From the NCBI GenBank assembly GCA_900318305.1, contig ONKB01000111.1, positions 1 to 42,319 of the forward strand: 42,319 nucleotides of DNA. Direction: 5' to 3'. The DNA is from an uncultured Prevotellaceae bacterium. GTDB lineage: Bacteria > Bacteroidota > Bacteroidia > Bacteroidales > Bacteroidaceae. Positions 1-9,021 of the stretch are shown piece after piece. The notes under the pieces were generated by a model, which saw only the letters and a list, made by a program, of their open reading frames with translations, was not told where the DNA came from and made no database searches. Every line of letters begins with the position of its first letter. The stretch's first letter is position 1. Position numbers and translations under genes: made by a program.

Positions 1-153
1 CGCGACCTGTCGGGCATAAAACCAGCAACCGCAAAGACATCCCAGCCGGAGGACGTCTTCTCACTTGACGGCAGGCGCCTGGCCAAGCCTCAGAAAGGCC
101 TGAACATCATCCGCTACAAGGACGGCACGGCAAAGAAAGTTGTGGCTAAATAA
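1..153 (+). CDS. C-terminal fragment of a secreted protein (5' end outside window)
   Basis: The plus-strand frame is open from base 1 and ends at TAA 151-153, giving about 50 residues. The tail contains VFSLDGRRLAKPQKG followed by LNIIRYKDGTAKKV. This 'DGRR...KGLNIIR' layout is the usual C-terminal tail of secreted or surface proteins in Prevotella and relatives. It resembles a sorting or anchoring tail and says nothing about the enzymatic part, which lies outside the window. That the protein is secreted is inferred from this tail alone. The catalytic or binding function cannot be stated. Confidence 0.7.
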   Translation, partial: RDLSGIKPATAKTSQPEDVFSLDGRRLAKPQKGLNIIRYKDGTAKKVVAK

Positions 154-163
154 ATGCCTCAGC

Positions 164-206
164 CTCTCCTTGGCCCTCTGAGCCTTCCTGGGCCACCTCA
201 AGGGAG
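164..206 (+). terminator. GC-rich hairpin after the left-edge gene
   Basis: TGGCCC (171-176) pairs with GGGCCA (190-195), and an outer, imperfect CTCTCCT/AGGGAG pairing flanks it. It starts about 10 bases after the stop at 153. There is no T-run after it, so intrinsic termination is only a possibility. The following AAGGGAGGG...AGGG stretch resembles the G-rich intergenic tract near 42087-42120. Confidence 0.3.
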
Positions 207-389
207 GGTGTTAAGGGTAGAGGATGTATAGTTTAGAGCGTGTAACTTTGCTTAGAAGGATATGTGCTTCTCCCTGTGCGGCTTTAAAAAATAGGTATAC
301 ACTCTTCGAGTCTCCCGTTATTTGGGAGCTGAAGTTCCTGTATTTGGGTGAAAGGACAAATCTTGTTAATTTAACCTTGGGGAAAACAT

Positions 390-416
390 CACACCTAAAG
401 ACAATCTGCAGGTGTG
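390..416 (-). terminator. Hairpin abutting the penicillin-binding protein stop codon
   Basis: CACACCT (390-396) and AGGTGTG (410-416) form a perfect 7-bp stem with a 13-base loop, immediately after the minus-strand TAA at 417-419. In the direction of the gene the stem is followed by ATGTTTT, a weak T-rich tail. Position and structure fit a terminator; the modest stem keeps confidence moderate. Confidence 0.45.
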
Positions 417-2864
417 TTATGGCGTATCTTCAGTTTCGCTTGTCTCAGTTGAAGAGGAACTGTTTTCTTCCTCAGAACTTTTTTGGGGTTTCATGATATG
501 ACGTGTAACCGTATCTCCGTTAATGTCTACGAAATACTCAATCGAGTCAAAAACAAGAGAATCTTCTTCAATCTGTGGCTGGAAAAGTGCACAATTATAA
601 CAACTCTCGTCAATGGGTTCTAATGGCTGTTTGAATCTTTTCAGATACTTTTGTTGCAGGGAGATGTCTCGTAGCACATCTTGAATGAAATATCCCCATA
701 TAGGGAGAGCTGTACGGCTGCCTTGTCCTAAAGCTCCAGTACGGAAGTGTATGCACCGGTATTCTCCACCGACCCATGCACCTCCTACTAATTCGGGAGT
801 AACGCCTATATACCAGGCATCGGAGTGATTGTTGCTTGTTCCAGTCTTTCCGCCGAACTCAACTTTCCTGTCAAATTCGCGAATATATGGCCATAAAGCC
901 ATAGATGTTGCCCCAGGTTCCTTGAGTCCTGCTTTGAGCATCTCTTGCATCAAGAAGGCACTCTTATAAGGGATGGCTTGTTTGGGTGATGGAGCGTCCT
1001 TGGCATTGTAGATGACCTTACCTTTGCGGTCTATAATTTTGACGACCAACAAAGGCTCTTGTGCCTTGCCGTCAGCGATAACGGTACTATACCCGTTAAC
1101 CATCTCAAGTAATGATACATCAGAAGAGCCTAATGCTAATGACGGCGTATTGTCCAGAGAGGATTTAATGCCCATTTTGTGGGCTGTCTCAATGATGTCG
1201 CTGATGCCTACTTCCTGTCCTAATTTTACGGCGACGCTGTTTATGCTTTGTGCAAATGCGGCCCGCAAAGACATTTTTCTGCCTGTGAAAAAGCCGTTGG
1301 CATTATGAGGAGCCCAAAGTACTTCTTTGTTCTTCTTCTTGTCGAAGACCTTAATGCCAATGTAGGAATCTTCCCTCTGGTCGCAAGGTGTTAAGCCTTT
1401 GTTCATAGCTGTGGTATAGACAAAGAGCTTGAAAGTGGACCCGGACTGTCTCATGGCTGTGACTTTGTCATATTTCCACGATGCGAAGTCAATATCTCCC
1501 ACCCAGGCCTTGACATGTCGGCTGTAAGGCTCCATGGCAACAAATCCTGTATGCATAAACCTTACCATATATCTGATGGAGTCAAGCGTACTCATGACCT
1601 GTCTGACAGGTCCGTCGTAGCTGAATAAGGTCACTTCATGAGGTTTGTTCAGGTAGTAGTTGATAGAATCAGTATTACCCCTATATCTGTTTTCCAGATA
1701 TTTATATACAGGCAATCGTTTGGCAATATTTTCGATGAAACCGGGAATTTCTATGTGCCGTTCATCCTGCCATGGATGAGTGTTTCCCCAATGGCTGTCA
1801 AAGCGTTGTTGAATCACTCGCATTTGTTTGTTCACGGCTTTCTCCGCATATTCCTGCATTTTGGAGTTGAGGGTGGTGTATATTTTCAAACCGTCGGAAT
1901 AGACATCAACATCCAGGTTTAGGTCATTTTTGATATATTTACTGAGATAGTCTCTGAAATAGAGTGATTTACCTTCATAGACACTTTCAACTTTATAATT
2001 CAGATTGATGGGCTGCTTGCTCAGTTCCTGATAGTCTTGCTCCGAAAGGTGCCCGTGAGTTTTCAGATTATGTAATACAACGTTTCTTCTTTTAAGGCTG
2101 TTGTTATAATTGAGTTTAGGATTATAGTATGTCGTGGCTTTGAGCAATCCGACTAATACTGCGCATTCCTCTGCCTTTAATTTGTTGGGCGTGGTGTTGA
2201 AATAGGTTTTGGCGGCGGTCTTTATGCCATAGGCATTGCTGCCAAAATCTACGGTATTGACATACATCGTCAGGATGTCCTTCTTGTCATAGAGTAATTC
2301 CAGACCTACAGCGTCAATCCACTCTTTGCTTTTCATAATGAGAATTTTTATTCCAGGTATTTTCCCGAGCAATCCGGTGGAGTATTGGGTGCGGATGCGG
2401 AACATGTTCTTGACCAGTTGCTGTGTAATGGTCGAAGCCCCACGTCCGTTGCCTTTTGCCATATCCTTCATGGCGGCGAGGATACCTGGGAAATCTATAC
2501 CATGATGGTTGTAAAAACGCTCGTCCTCAGTATCTATAAGTGTGGTGTAGAAGATGGGAGCCACTTCTTCGAATTTTACAGGAGACCGATTTTCGTTGAA
2601 GTATTTGCCGATAAGAACACTGTCCTCGGTATAAATCTCAGAAGCCTCACTGATTTCCGGGTTCATTATCTTAGATATCGATGGAGATTTACCGAAGAGC
2701 CAGAACAAGTTGAAATATACTGAAAAGGCATATATAATAATCAAAAGAATAAATGAGAGAATGAGGGCCAATAGCTTTTTGTACCAAGGAGTACCTTTGT
2801 ATAACCCCTTGTACCAATGTAGGGAGTCCTTAAAAAACTTTTTGACCAATAATAATATTTTCAT
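417..2864 (-). CDS. Penicillin-binding protein 1A, bifunctional transglycosylase/transpeptidase
   Basis: Class A penicillin-binding protein that polymerises and crosslinks peptidoglycan on the outer face of the inner membrane. The 815 residues are in the normal size range. A transmembrane helix lies near residues 34-56. The GT51 domain follows, with EDERFYNHHGIDFPG near residue 112 (first catalytic Glu) and GASTITQQLVKN near 142. The transpeptidase domain has the three expected motifs: STFK with the nucleophile Ser near 476, an SIN triad, and KTGTSN with Lys near 673. The C-terminal tail is rich in Glu, Ser and Thr and looks disordered. It is separated from miaA by 110 bases containing a possible -7 element, so it may have its own promoter. 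The family is certain; the exact paralogue name is not. Confidence 0.95.
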   Translation of the reverse strand: MKILLLVKKFFKDSLHWYKGLYKGTPWYKKLLALILSFILLIIIYAFSVYFNLFWLFGKSPSISKIMNPEISEASEIYTEDSVLIGKYFNENRSPVKFEEVAPIFYTTLIDTEDERFYNHHGIDFPGILAAMKDMAKGNGRGASTITQQLVKNMFRIRTQYSTGLLGKIPGIKILIMKSKEWIDAVGLELLYDKKDILTMYVNTVDFGSNAYGIKTAAKTYFNTTPNKLKAEECAVLVGLLKATTYYNPKLNYNNSLKRRNVVLHNLKTHGHLSEQDYQELSKQPINLNYKVESVYEGKSLYFRDYLSKYIKNDLNLDVDVYSDGLKIYTTLNSKMQEYAEKAVNKQMRVIQQRFDSHWGNTHPWQDERHIEIPGFIENIAKRLPVYKYLENRYRGNTDSINYYLNKPHEVTLFSYDGPVRQVMSTLDSIRYMVRFMHTGFVAMEPYSRHVKAWVGDIDFASWKYDKVTAMRQSGSTFKLFVYTTAMNKGLTPCDQREDSYIGIKVFDKKKNKEVLWAPHNANGFFTGRKMSLRAAFAQSINSVAVKLGQEVGISDIIETAHKMGIKSSLDNTPSLALGSSDVSLLEMVNGYSTVIADGKAQEPLLVVKIIDRKGKVIYNAKDAPSPKQAIPYKSAFLMQEMLKAGLKEPGATSMALWPYIREFDRKVEFGGKTGTSNNHSDAWYIGVTPELVGGAWVGGEYRCIHFRTGALGQGSRTALPIWGYFIQDVLRDISLQQKYLKRFKQPLEPIDESCYNCALFQPQIEEDSLVFDSIEYFVDINGDTVTRHIMKPQKSSEEENSSSSTETSETEDTP

Positions 2865-2905
2865 GTTGAGACGGATATAAGCTTGTTAAGCGTTGTTACA
2901 ATTTC

Positions 2906-2913
2906 CAAAATTA
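2906..2913 (-). promoter_or_regulatory. Possible -7 element for the PBP1A gene
   Basis: On the minus strand this reads TAATTTTG, a match to the Bacteroidetes TAnnTTTG box, about 42 bases from the ATG at 2864. No TTTG is seen at the expected 19-21 base spacing, so this is a half-match only. Confidence 0.4.
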
Positions 2914-2974
2914 CATATTTCATTTGTCATATTGTATCTTATGGCATGTTTTCTTTAATCCCCAAAGAATTATA

Positions 2975-3880
2975 CTATATGACAAGTTGCTCTTGGATGT
3001 AGTGTTTGATTTCTTTTTCATTGTTTGGATGGAACCACATGATATTATCATCCTTGGCAAACCATGTCATCTGTTTTTTTGCATAGACACGAGTGTTCCG
3101 TTTGATTTTTTCAATAGCGAAATCTAGTTCCCATTCTTTGTCGAGAACATGAAATATCTCGCTATATCCTACGGTTTGCAGAGCATTCAATGTCTTTTTA
3201 GGATAGAGTTTTTGTGCCTCGTCTATCAAGCCTTCTTCTATCATGGTGTCAACCCGGTGATTGATTCGGTCAAAAAGGTCTGTGCGCTCTCTTTGCAATC
3301 CTATCTTGATAATATCGAAAGGTCGTTCTTTTCTCTTGTGGTTCAAGAAAGACGAATAAGGTTTGCCTGTACAATAAAAAACTTCAAGTGCATGGATGAT
3401 GCGTCTTGGGTTTTTCAGATCAACACGGGAGTATGTCTGTGGGTCAATTATGCGTAGTTCTTTTCTGAGAGAGTCGAGCCCTTCTTTTTCCAGACGCCCC
3501 TTCAATTCCTGCCGGGTCATCTCGTCAACAGTAGGAATATCATCGATGCCATTACATACGGCATCAATATATAGCATGCTTCCTCCGCTCATGAGGGCGA
3601 TGTCGGATTCCGGAAACAGAGCGTCAATGACCTCCAATGCGTCCTGCTCATACCGTGCTGCACTATAGTAGTCCTCTACTGATAGTGTTCCGACAAAATA
3701 ATGCTTGACCATAGATTGCTGCTTTTTTGTGGGTGCAGCTGTCCCGATGGCCATGTCTTTATATATTTGACGCGAGTCGGCATTAATAATGGGTATCCCA
3801 AGCTGTTGCGCTATAGAGATACACAAATCTGTTTTCCCCACTGCAGTGGGACCTAAAAGTACGAGTAATTTTTTCCTCAT
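2975..3880 (-). CDS. miaA: tRNA dimethylallyltransferase MiaA
   Basis: MiaA transfers the dimethylallyl group of dimethylallyl diphosphate to N6 of adenosine 37 in tRNAs that read UNN codons, in the cytoplasm. The 301-residue protein is full length. It starts with LLGPTAVGKTDL (P-loop, residues about 8-19), followed by INADSRQIYKDMAIGTAAPT, a hallmark of the family. MSGGSMLYIDAV and DPQTYSRVDLKNPRRIIHALEV are further conserved blocks. The C-terminal KRNTRVYAKKQMTWF is the usual ending. It sits 26 bases after the gene for the small acidic protein and is probably transcribed with the lpx genes. Confidence 0.97.
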   Translation of the reverse strand: MRKKLLVLLGPTAVGKTDLCISIAQQLGIPIINADSRQIYKDMAIGTAAPTKKQQSMVKHYFVGTLSVEDYYSAARYEQDALEVIDALFPESDIALMSGGSMLYIDAVCNGIDDIPTVDEMTRQELKGRLEKEGLDSLRKELRIIDPQTYSRVDLKNPRRIIHALEVFYCTGKPYSSFLNHKRKERPFDIIKIGLQRERTDLFDRINHRVDTMIEEGLIDEAQKLYPKKTLNALQTVGYSEIFHVLDKEWELDFAIEKIKRNTRVYAKKQMTWFAKDDNIMWFHPNNEKEIKHYIQEQLVI

Positions 3881-3906
3881 GGGTGAATTAATGAGGAAGA
3901 GGCGGC

Positions 3907-4449
3907 TTAGTTGTCTTCAATTTCAAACGCCTCAGAGTCAAACTCATCCTCGTTAAAACCGTCAGAGCCGTAGAAATCCTGTTCTTCATCCATGATCTGG
4001 GTGTCGTCAAGGTTAAGTCCTTTAAGGGCATTGTCGTAGTCAATAATTTGTGAAGGAGCCTTTCCTACGGACTTGGTGCATTGTGGCTCAGGGAGATTCT
4101 GACCAGTAATCACCTCTGTGACTTTCATGAAAAACAATCTTTCTGAGAGAGGATCGAACACAAAAACAAGTTTGTCATTCACGTCGTTTACTAGTTCACG
4201 AAGAGGAGTATCCTCCATAATGTACACATCGTCTTCAGCGGAAGAAGTATCCATCTCCTCCCGAATAATTTGTTGCTCCTGTTCCCAGTTATCGTTGCAA
4301 ATATAGAAACTGGTGATCTGATCATCAGTATATTTACAGGCCTTGAGTATGGCGTTGTTTAGCGTTAAGAAATTAGCATCAGCATCAATAATGATTTCCC
4401 GCTCAAAATTCTCAACCTCGTCACTTATAAGTAGAAATCTGAATATCAT
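3907..4449 (-). CDS. Small acidic protein with a plasmid pRiA4b ORF-3-like domain
   Basis: 180 residues. The N-terminal half has the pattern of the pRiA4b ORF-3 / TnpR-passenger family (PF07929): a beta strand at the start (IFRFLLISDEVE), then FLTLNNAILKACKYTDDQITSFYICNDNWEQ, then a conserved block around LVFVFDPLSERLFFMKV near residues 95-110. The C-terminal 50 residues are extremely acidic (DEEQDFYGSDGFNEDEFD and similar) and probably unstructured. The function of this family is not established. The gene lies 14 bases after lpxA and 26 before miaA, so it is embedded in a lipid A operon. Despite the family name, nothing here suggests a mobile element. Family assignment is by pattern and moderately secure. 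Confidence 0.8.
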   Translation of the reverse strand: MIFRFLLISDEVENFEREIIIDADANFLTLNNAILKACKYTDDQITSFYICNDNWEQEQQIIREEMDTSSAEDDVYIMEDTPLRELVNDVNDKLVFVFDPLSERLFFMKVTEVITGQNLPEPQCTKSVGKAPSQIIDYDNALKGLNLDDTQIMDEEQDFYGSDGFNEDEFDSEAFEIEDN

Positions 4450-4463
4450 GGTTTGGATGGTGG

Positions 4464-5249
4464 TTAGTAAATTATACCTCTTCCTTTGGGTGAGATGGAG
4501 GATTGTATAAACTCAACAATGTACTTGGCGTTAGGGTCATTAGGGAAGGAAGTCTCCACTAATTTGAGCCGCTCGGACATGATAAGGCTCTTGTTGTATA
4601 CGATGTGGTAGATTTCCTGAATGGTACTGATTTGCTCAGAGGTGAATCCGCGCCGTCTGAGTCCGACCAGATTAAGTCCACACATTGCCACTGGTTCCCT
4701 GGCGGCGGTCACGAAAGGTGGAATGTCTTGGCTGGTACGTGTGCCGCCACCAACCATAACATATCCTCCAACGTGGCAGAACTGGTGTATCAATACGCAG
4801 GCGCTGATGATGGCGCAATCGTCAATAATGACTTCACCGGCAACTTTGGTCGTGTTTCCGATAATGCAGTTGTTTCCCACAATAGCATCGTGAGCCACAT
4901 GAACACCTTCCATTAACAGATTATTGTTGCCGACTACGGTTTTCTGCTTTGCTGCAGTGCCTCGGTTAATGGTTACATTCTCACGTATTTTGTTATTGTC
5001 ACCAATTTCAACTGTTGTTTCTTCTCCTTTGAATTTAAGATCTTGCGGGATGGCACTGATGACAGCTCCCGGGAAGAAGGTGTTACCACTTCCTATGTGT
5101 GCGCCTGACAGGACAGTCACACTGTTCATTAAGACATTATTGTTGCCAATGACAACATTTTTGTCAATGTAACAGAAAGGGCCAATCTCACAATTCTCTC
5201 CGATGATGGCTTCAGGAGATACAAATGCTAATGGGCTGATGGAACTCAT
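4464..5249 (-). CDS. lpxA: UDP-N-acetylglucosamine acyltransferase LpxA
   Basis: LpxA performs the first step of lipid A synthesis: transfer of a 3-hydroxyacyl chain from acyl carrier protein to the 3-OH of UDP-GlcNAc. The 261 residues are the expected length. The N-terminal two thirds is a left-handed beta helix built from hexapeptide repeats (for example IGENCEIGPFCYI and IGNNNVLMNSV). The catalytic His lies in GVHVAHDAIVGNNC near residue 120. The C-terminal helical region starts around GLNLVGLRRRGFTSEQI, which is specific to LpxA. It follows lpxC-fabZ by 12 bases in the order lpxD, lpxC-fabZ, lpxA that is standard in Bacteroidetes. Confidence 0.97.
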   Translation of the reverse strand: MSSISPLAFVSPEAIIGENCEIGPFCYIDKNVVIGNNNVLMNSVTVLSGAHIGSGNTFFPGAVISAIPQDLKFKGEETTVEIGDNNKIRENVTINRGTAAKQKTVVGNNNLLMEGVHVAHDAIVGNNCIIGNTTKVAGEVIIDDCAIISACVLIHQFCHVGGYVMVGGGTRTSQDIPPFVTAAREPVAMCGLNLVGLRRRGFTSEQISTIQEIYHIVYNKSLIMSERLKLVETSFPNDPNAKYIVEFIQSSISPKGRGIIY

Positions 5250-5261
5250 AATATAATGGTG

Positions 5262-6647
5262 TTATTTGTTTTTAACAATTTGTGCCGTAAATGTTGCTTC
5301 CATGACGATGTTTTCTCCAACAAACACGAAACCTTTCATGGAAGAGATGCCGTGGCGGACAGGTCCCAGTAATTTGACCTTAAAAAGAAGGGTGTCACCA
5401 GGAACTACTTTCTGTCTGAATTTAACGTCATCAATTTTCATGAAATAAGTGCTCCAGCGTTCAGGCTCTTCCAGTTGGTTGAGTACCAATAATCCGCCAC
5501 ATTGAGCCATGGCTTCAATCTGGAGTACTCCAGGCATGACTGGCTCTTGTGGGAAGTGTCCTTGGAAGAAAGGCTCGTTGCTTGTGACATTTTTGACGCC
5601 GATGATATAGTCGGAACCGATTTCAATTATTTTGTCCACCAGTTGCATGGGGAACCGGTGGGGTAGCAGGTCTCTGATTTTGTTGATGTCCATGATAGGA
5701 GCCTTGCTGGGATTGTAAATCGGTGCCTGAACTTCATGCTGGCGTATTTCTTTGCGCATTAGTCGTGCGAACTTATTGTTGATGGTATGTCCTGGACGGG
5801 TGGCGATGATACGTCCCTTGATGGGTTTGCCTATGAGAGCCATATCTCCAATGATATCCAGTAGTTTATGACGTGCCGGCTCGTTTTTCCATACCAGTTC
5901 TTTTGTCTGCAGGTATCCTAACTCATTGGCATCCCTGTGCTTTGTGCCAATAATATCGGCAAGAAGGTCAAGTTGCTCTTGGGGCAACTTGTTTTCATAA
6001 ATAACGATAGCATTATCCAGGTCTCCTCCCTTGATAAGTCCTGCGTTAAGCAGAGGCTGTATTTCACGGACAAAGACAAATGTGCGACTTGCGGCAATCT
6101 CCTTGTCGAATTTTTTCATGTCATCAAGTGTCGCAAACGAACTGGAGAGTACGGTGCTGTCAAATGATATCATGGAAGTGATGGAGAACTGCTCATCAGG
6201 GAGGATGGTGATACACGATCCAGTGTTATCGTCCTTAACCTCGATTTTATGATGTATCACATAGAAATCCTTGGGAGCTTTCTGTTCTTCAATGCCGATT
6301 TGGTTGATTTTCTTGACATACTCAATGGCACTACCGTCAAGAATAGGAAATTCGGGTCCGTTGACTTCAATAAGGCAGTTGTCAATGCCGTGGGCATAGA
6401 GAGCTGCCAGCGCATGCTCTACTGTACTGACGCGGACATCGCCTTTGGCGAGAACAGTTCCACGCTGGGTGTCGACAACATTATCGGCAATAGCATCAAT
6501 GACTGGCTGGTTTTCCAGATCTATGCGTTTGATTTTATATCCGTGATTTTCTGGTGCAGGGTAGAACGTAACAGTCAGATTAAGACCCGTGTGCAAACCC
6601 TTTCCACACAGAGAGAAACTTCCGTTTAACGTAGTTTGTTTTGACAT
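5262..6647 (-). CDS. lpxC/fabZ: Fused UDP-3-O-acyl-GlcNAc deacetylase / 3-hydroxyacyl-ACP dehydratase (LpxC-FabZ)
   Basis: One 461-residue protein carries two enzymes. Residues 1 to about 300 are LpxC, the zinc deacetylase that commits the cell to lipid A. It shows GKGLHTG near residue 15, the zinc-ligand region STVEHALAALYAHGIDN near 75-91, and HKLLDIIGDMALIG with the other His and Asp ligands. From about residue 315 it is FabZ, which dehydrates 3-hydroxyacyl-ACP. Here LLPHRFPMQLVDK carries the catalytic His and GHFPQEPVMPGVLQIEAMAQ the catalytic Glu. All key residues of both domains are present. The fusion is well known in Bacteroidetes. It overlaps neither neighbour: 3 bases separate it from lpxD and 12 from lpxA. 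Confidence 0.97.
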   Translation of the reverse strand: MSKQTTLNGSFSLCGKGLHTGLNLTVTFYPAPENHGYKIKRIDLENQPVIDAIADNVVDTQRGTVLAKGDVRVSTVEHALAALYAHGIDNCLIEVNGPEFPILDGSAIEYVKKINQIGIEEQKAPKDFYVIHHKIEVKDDNTGSCITILPDEQFSITSMISFDSTVLSSSFATLDDMKKFDKEIAASRTFVFVREIQPLLNAGLIKGGDLDNAIVIYENKLPQEQLDLLADIIGTKHRDANELGYLQTKELVWKNEPARHKLLDIIGDMALIGKPIKGRIIATRPGHTINNKFARLMRKEIRQHEVQAPIYNPSKAPIMDINKIRDLLPHRFPMQLVDKIIEIGSDYIIGVKNVTSNEPFFQGHFPQEPVMPGVLQIEAMAQCGGLLVLNQLEEPERWSTYFMKIDDVKFRQKVVPGDTLLFKVKLLGPVRHGISSMKGFVFVGENIVMEATFTAQIVKNK

Positions 6648-6650
6648 GTA

Positions 6651-7694
6651 TCAGTGTTTTAATTGCTTTTTGAGTTCTTCTATCTCTTTTTTGAGACTAT
6701 ATAAGTCCTTGTACATTTGAGGCAGGTTACGGAAGACGGCATTGCTGCGAGAGAATTTCTTTACATCAATGGCAGGAACACCGATAACAGTCTCCCCGCT
6801 TTTGATGATACTTCCAGCGATACCAGCTTTGGCGCCGCTTTGTGTCTTGTCGGCTATTGTGGCATGTCCGGTTACTCCCACTTGTCCGCCAAACATACAC
6901 CATTGGCCGATTTTTGTAGAACCCGCAACACCGCATTGGGCACTCATCACCGTATTCTCGCCTACAACCACATTATGTGCTATCTGTACCAAGTTATCTA
7001 GTTTGACACCTTTCTTTATGAGTGTAGTTCCCATTGTGGAACGGTCTATACAGGTGTTAGCGCCAATCTCAACATCATCCTCAATGGTGACGATACCTAT
7101 CTGGGGTATTTTGTCATAGCCGTCAGCAGTAGGTGCGAAACCAAAACCGTCAGCTCCGATGACAACTCCAGCGTGCAGTGTGACACGCTGCCCTATCTTA
7201 CAATCGTGATAGATGGTAACATTCGGATAGAGGAGGGTGTTGTTGCCTATGGTGACATTCTCTCCTATGACACAGTTTGCGTGTATTCTGGTGTTGCTTC
7301 CGATAGTGGCATTCTCGTCAATGCAGACAAAAGGTCCAATATAGCAATTATCGCCCACTGTAGCAGTTGGGGCGATGTAAGCCAATGGGTGGATTCCTGT
7401 TTTCTGTTGCTTTGACTGCTCATAGAGTGTTAATAGCTTGGCTATACTCTCATAAGCATTGGGCACTTTGATGAGAGTAGCCTTGACTGGTTGCGAGGGG
7501 GTGAAATCTTGATTTACCAGTACGATGCTTGCCTCTGTCATATACAGGTAATGCTCATATTTGGAGTTGGCAAGAAAAGAGATTGCTCCGGGCTTTCCTT
7601 CCTCAATTTTAGCAAAGGTATTGACGGTAGCATTTTCATTGCCTTCAATGACACCATTGAGATACAGTGCTATCTGTTGTGCGGTAAAATCCAT
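6651..7694 (-). CDS. lpxD: UDP-3-O-acylglucosamine N-acyltransferase LpxD
   Basis: LpxD adds the second 3-hydroxyacyl chain, to the 2-amino group of the LpxC product. The start is placed at the ATG giving [14 protein letters not shown], the usual N-terminus. An ATG eight codons upstream (7718) is possible but adds only MQHKRLFK. With this start the protein has 347 residues. The uridine-binding N-terminal domain (about 1-100) is followed by a left-handed beta helix with hexapeptide repeats. Family signatures are GADGFGFAP near 180 and [19 protein letters not shown], which holds the catalytic His. It ends in a short charged helix ([17 protein letters not shown]), the trimer-forming tail. It lies 70 bases after the HD phosphohydrolase gene. 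Confidence 0.96.
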   Translation of the reverse strand: MDFTAQQIALYLNGVIEGNENATVNTFAKIEEGKPGAISFLANSKYEHYLYMTEASIVLVNQDFTPSQPVKATLIKVPNAYESIAKLLTLYEQSKQQKTGIHPLAYIAPTATVGDNCYIGPFVCIDENATIGSNTRIHANCVIGENVTIGNNTLLYPNVTIYHDCKIGQRVTLHAGVVIGADGFGFAPTADGYDKIPQIGIVTIEDDVEIGANTCIDRSTMGTTLIKKGVKLDNLVQIAHNVVVGENTVMSAQCGVAGSTKIGQWCMFGGQVGVTGHATIADKTQSGAKAGIAGSIIKSGETVIGVPAIDVKKFSRSNAVFRNLPQMYKDLYSLKKEIEELKKQLKH

Positions 7695-7764
7695 CTTGAA
7701 TAGTCGTTTATGTTGCAAATATCGTAAAAAATAATGATATAGATATGCTTTTTAGAACAAATTA

Positions 7765-9000
7765 CTATTCTAAAGCGGTTAAATGATATTCTCTTTGTAT
7801 GAACAGGAAGTTTCGCCGACATACTTTATCCACCATCTCTGAGCCTAAAAGTTCTGAGATGTCAGCAATGTCCTTGATGGAATTGTCCTTGAATCTTACA
7901 AATATATGATCGTCGGCAGAGGAATATAGCACTTGGTGAACTTCTTTATTGCGTACGAAATAAGATGCCTCATGGTCACTGATGTGCATTTGTCTTGCTA
8001 TGCGGTGCCTGATGTCATCCAATGTTTGTCCGGACAAAGGTTGTTGCAGGTTGATGACTTTGTAAAGGTTTCGGTGCACATAATCTTTAGCGAGGGTAGA
8101 GAGGACGGGGTCGTTACAGTTGCGCCATTGTTTGAGTGCGCTCTCAAGGTCGTTGTCGTCCAGATTGATGAAATGATCCATCCATTCAGGATGCAGCGCC
8201 ATGAAATCCTTGTCCACGCGGTTTCTAAGAAAAAATGCCAATGACGGCGTGGCAAAAATATCTATGTCTTTTTGCATGAGTTCTCTCGCACGGCGAATAG
8301 CCATGGTTAGTATCTCTTTGGCAGCCACCACTGTCTTGTGCAGATATACCTGCCAGTACATTAGTCTGCGAGCCATAAGATAGTTCTCAATGGTGTAGAT
8401 TCCTTTCCAGTTTACGACAAGGCGGTCTTCTTTGGTGTCCAGCATTTTGATGATTCTTGCTGCACCGATATTGCCCTCTCTCACTCCCGTATAGAAACTG
8501 TCCCTGCAGAGGTAGTCCATACGGTCCAGGTCCAGTTGGCTGTGAATCAGTTCGCTTAGGAAATATCTTGGATGTTTGTTCCTGAAAATATTAATTGCTA
8601 CAGTCAGTTCTCCCTTGTACTCCTTGTTTAGCTTAGTCATCAGCAAGCCTGTGATGTCCTCATGACTTAAACCATAGACAAGGCTTTCTTCTAAAACGTG
8701 TGAGAAAGGACCGTGTCCTATGTCGTGCAGCAGCATGGCAGTTTTAACCCCTTCTGCATCTTCTTCGCTGATGTCGGTACCTTTTTCGCGCAGGGAGTTT
8801 ATTGCCTGGCATGCCAGATGGTAGGCACCTATGGAATGTTCAAATCTTGAGTGCCGCCCTCCAGGGAAGACATAGTCAGATGGACCTAATTGTTTGATCC
8901 TGCTGAGTCGAAAGAAACAGGGATGTTTTATCAACTCGGCAGCGATGCCGTCTTTGATTTCAATAAAACCATGAACTGGGTCGTTGATGATGATGGGCAT
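7765..9000 (-). CDS. HD-domain phosphohydrolase (dGTPase-like)
   Basis: 411 residues, cytoplasmic. The N-terminus (IINDPVHGFIEI) and the block around GGRHSRFEHSIGAYHLA are typical of the HD family related to dNTP triphosphohydrolases and SAMHD1. The metal-binding His-Asp pair is in AMLLHDIGHGPFSH near residue 92, and the later Asp lies in SQLDLDRMDYLCRDS. Such proteins hydrolyse nucleotides, often dGTP, but the substrate of this Bacteroidetes branch is not established. It follows the methylase gene by 21 bases and precedes lpxD by 70. No frameshift is visible. Confidence 0.9.
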   Translation of the reverse strand: MPIIINDPVHGFIEIKDGIAAELIKHPCFFRLSRIKQLGPSDYVFPGGRHSRFEHSIGAYHLACQAINSLREKGTDISEEDAEGVKTAMLLHDIGHGPFSHVLEESLVYGLSHEDITGLLMTKLNKEYKGELTVAINIFRNKHPRYFLSELIHSQLDLDRMDYLCRDSFYTGVREGNIGAARIIKMLDTKEDRLVVNWKGIYTIENYLMARRLMYWQVYLHKTVVAAKEILTMAIRRARELMQKDIDIFATPSLAFFLRNRVDKDFMALHPEWMDHFINLDDNDLESALKQWRNCNDPVLSTLAKDYVHRNLYKVINLQQPLSGQTLDDIRHRIARQMHISDHEASYFVRNKEVHQVLYSSADDHIFVRFKDNSIKDIADISELLGSEMVDKVCRRNFLFIQREYHLTALE

Positions 9001-9021
9001 ATTGTTGGTATAAATGTATGA

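Noticed and set aside
4464-5172. Long plus-strand frames across the lpxA gene
   Set aside because: They arise from the regular hexapeptide repeat composition of the acyltransferase read on the opposite strand.
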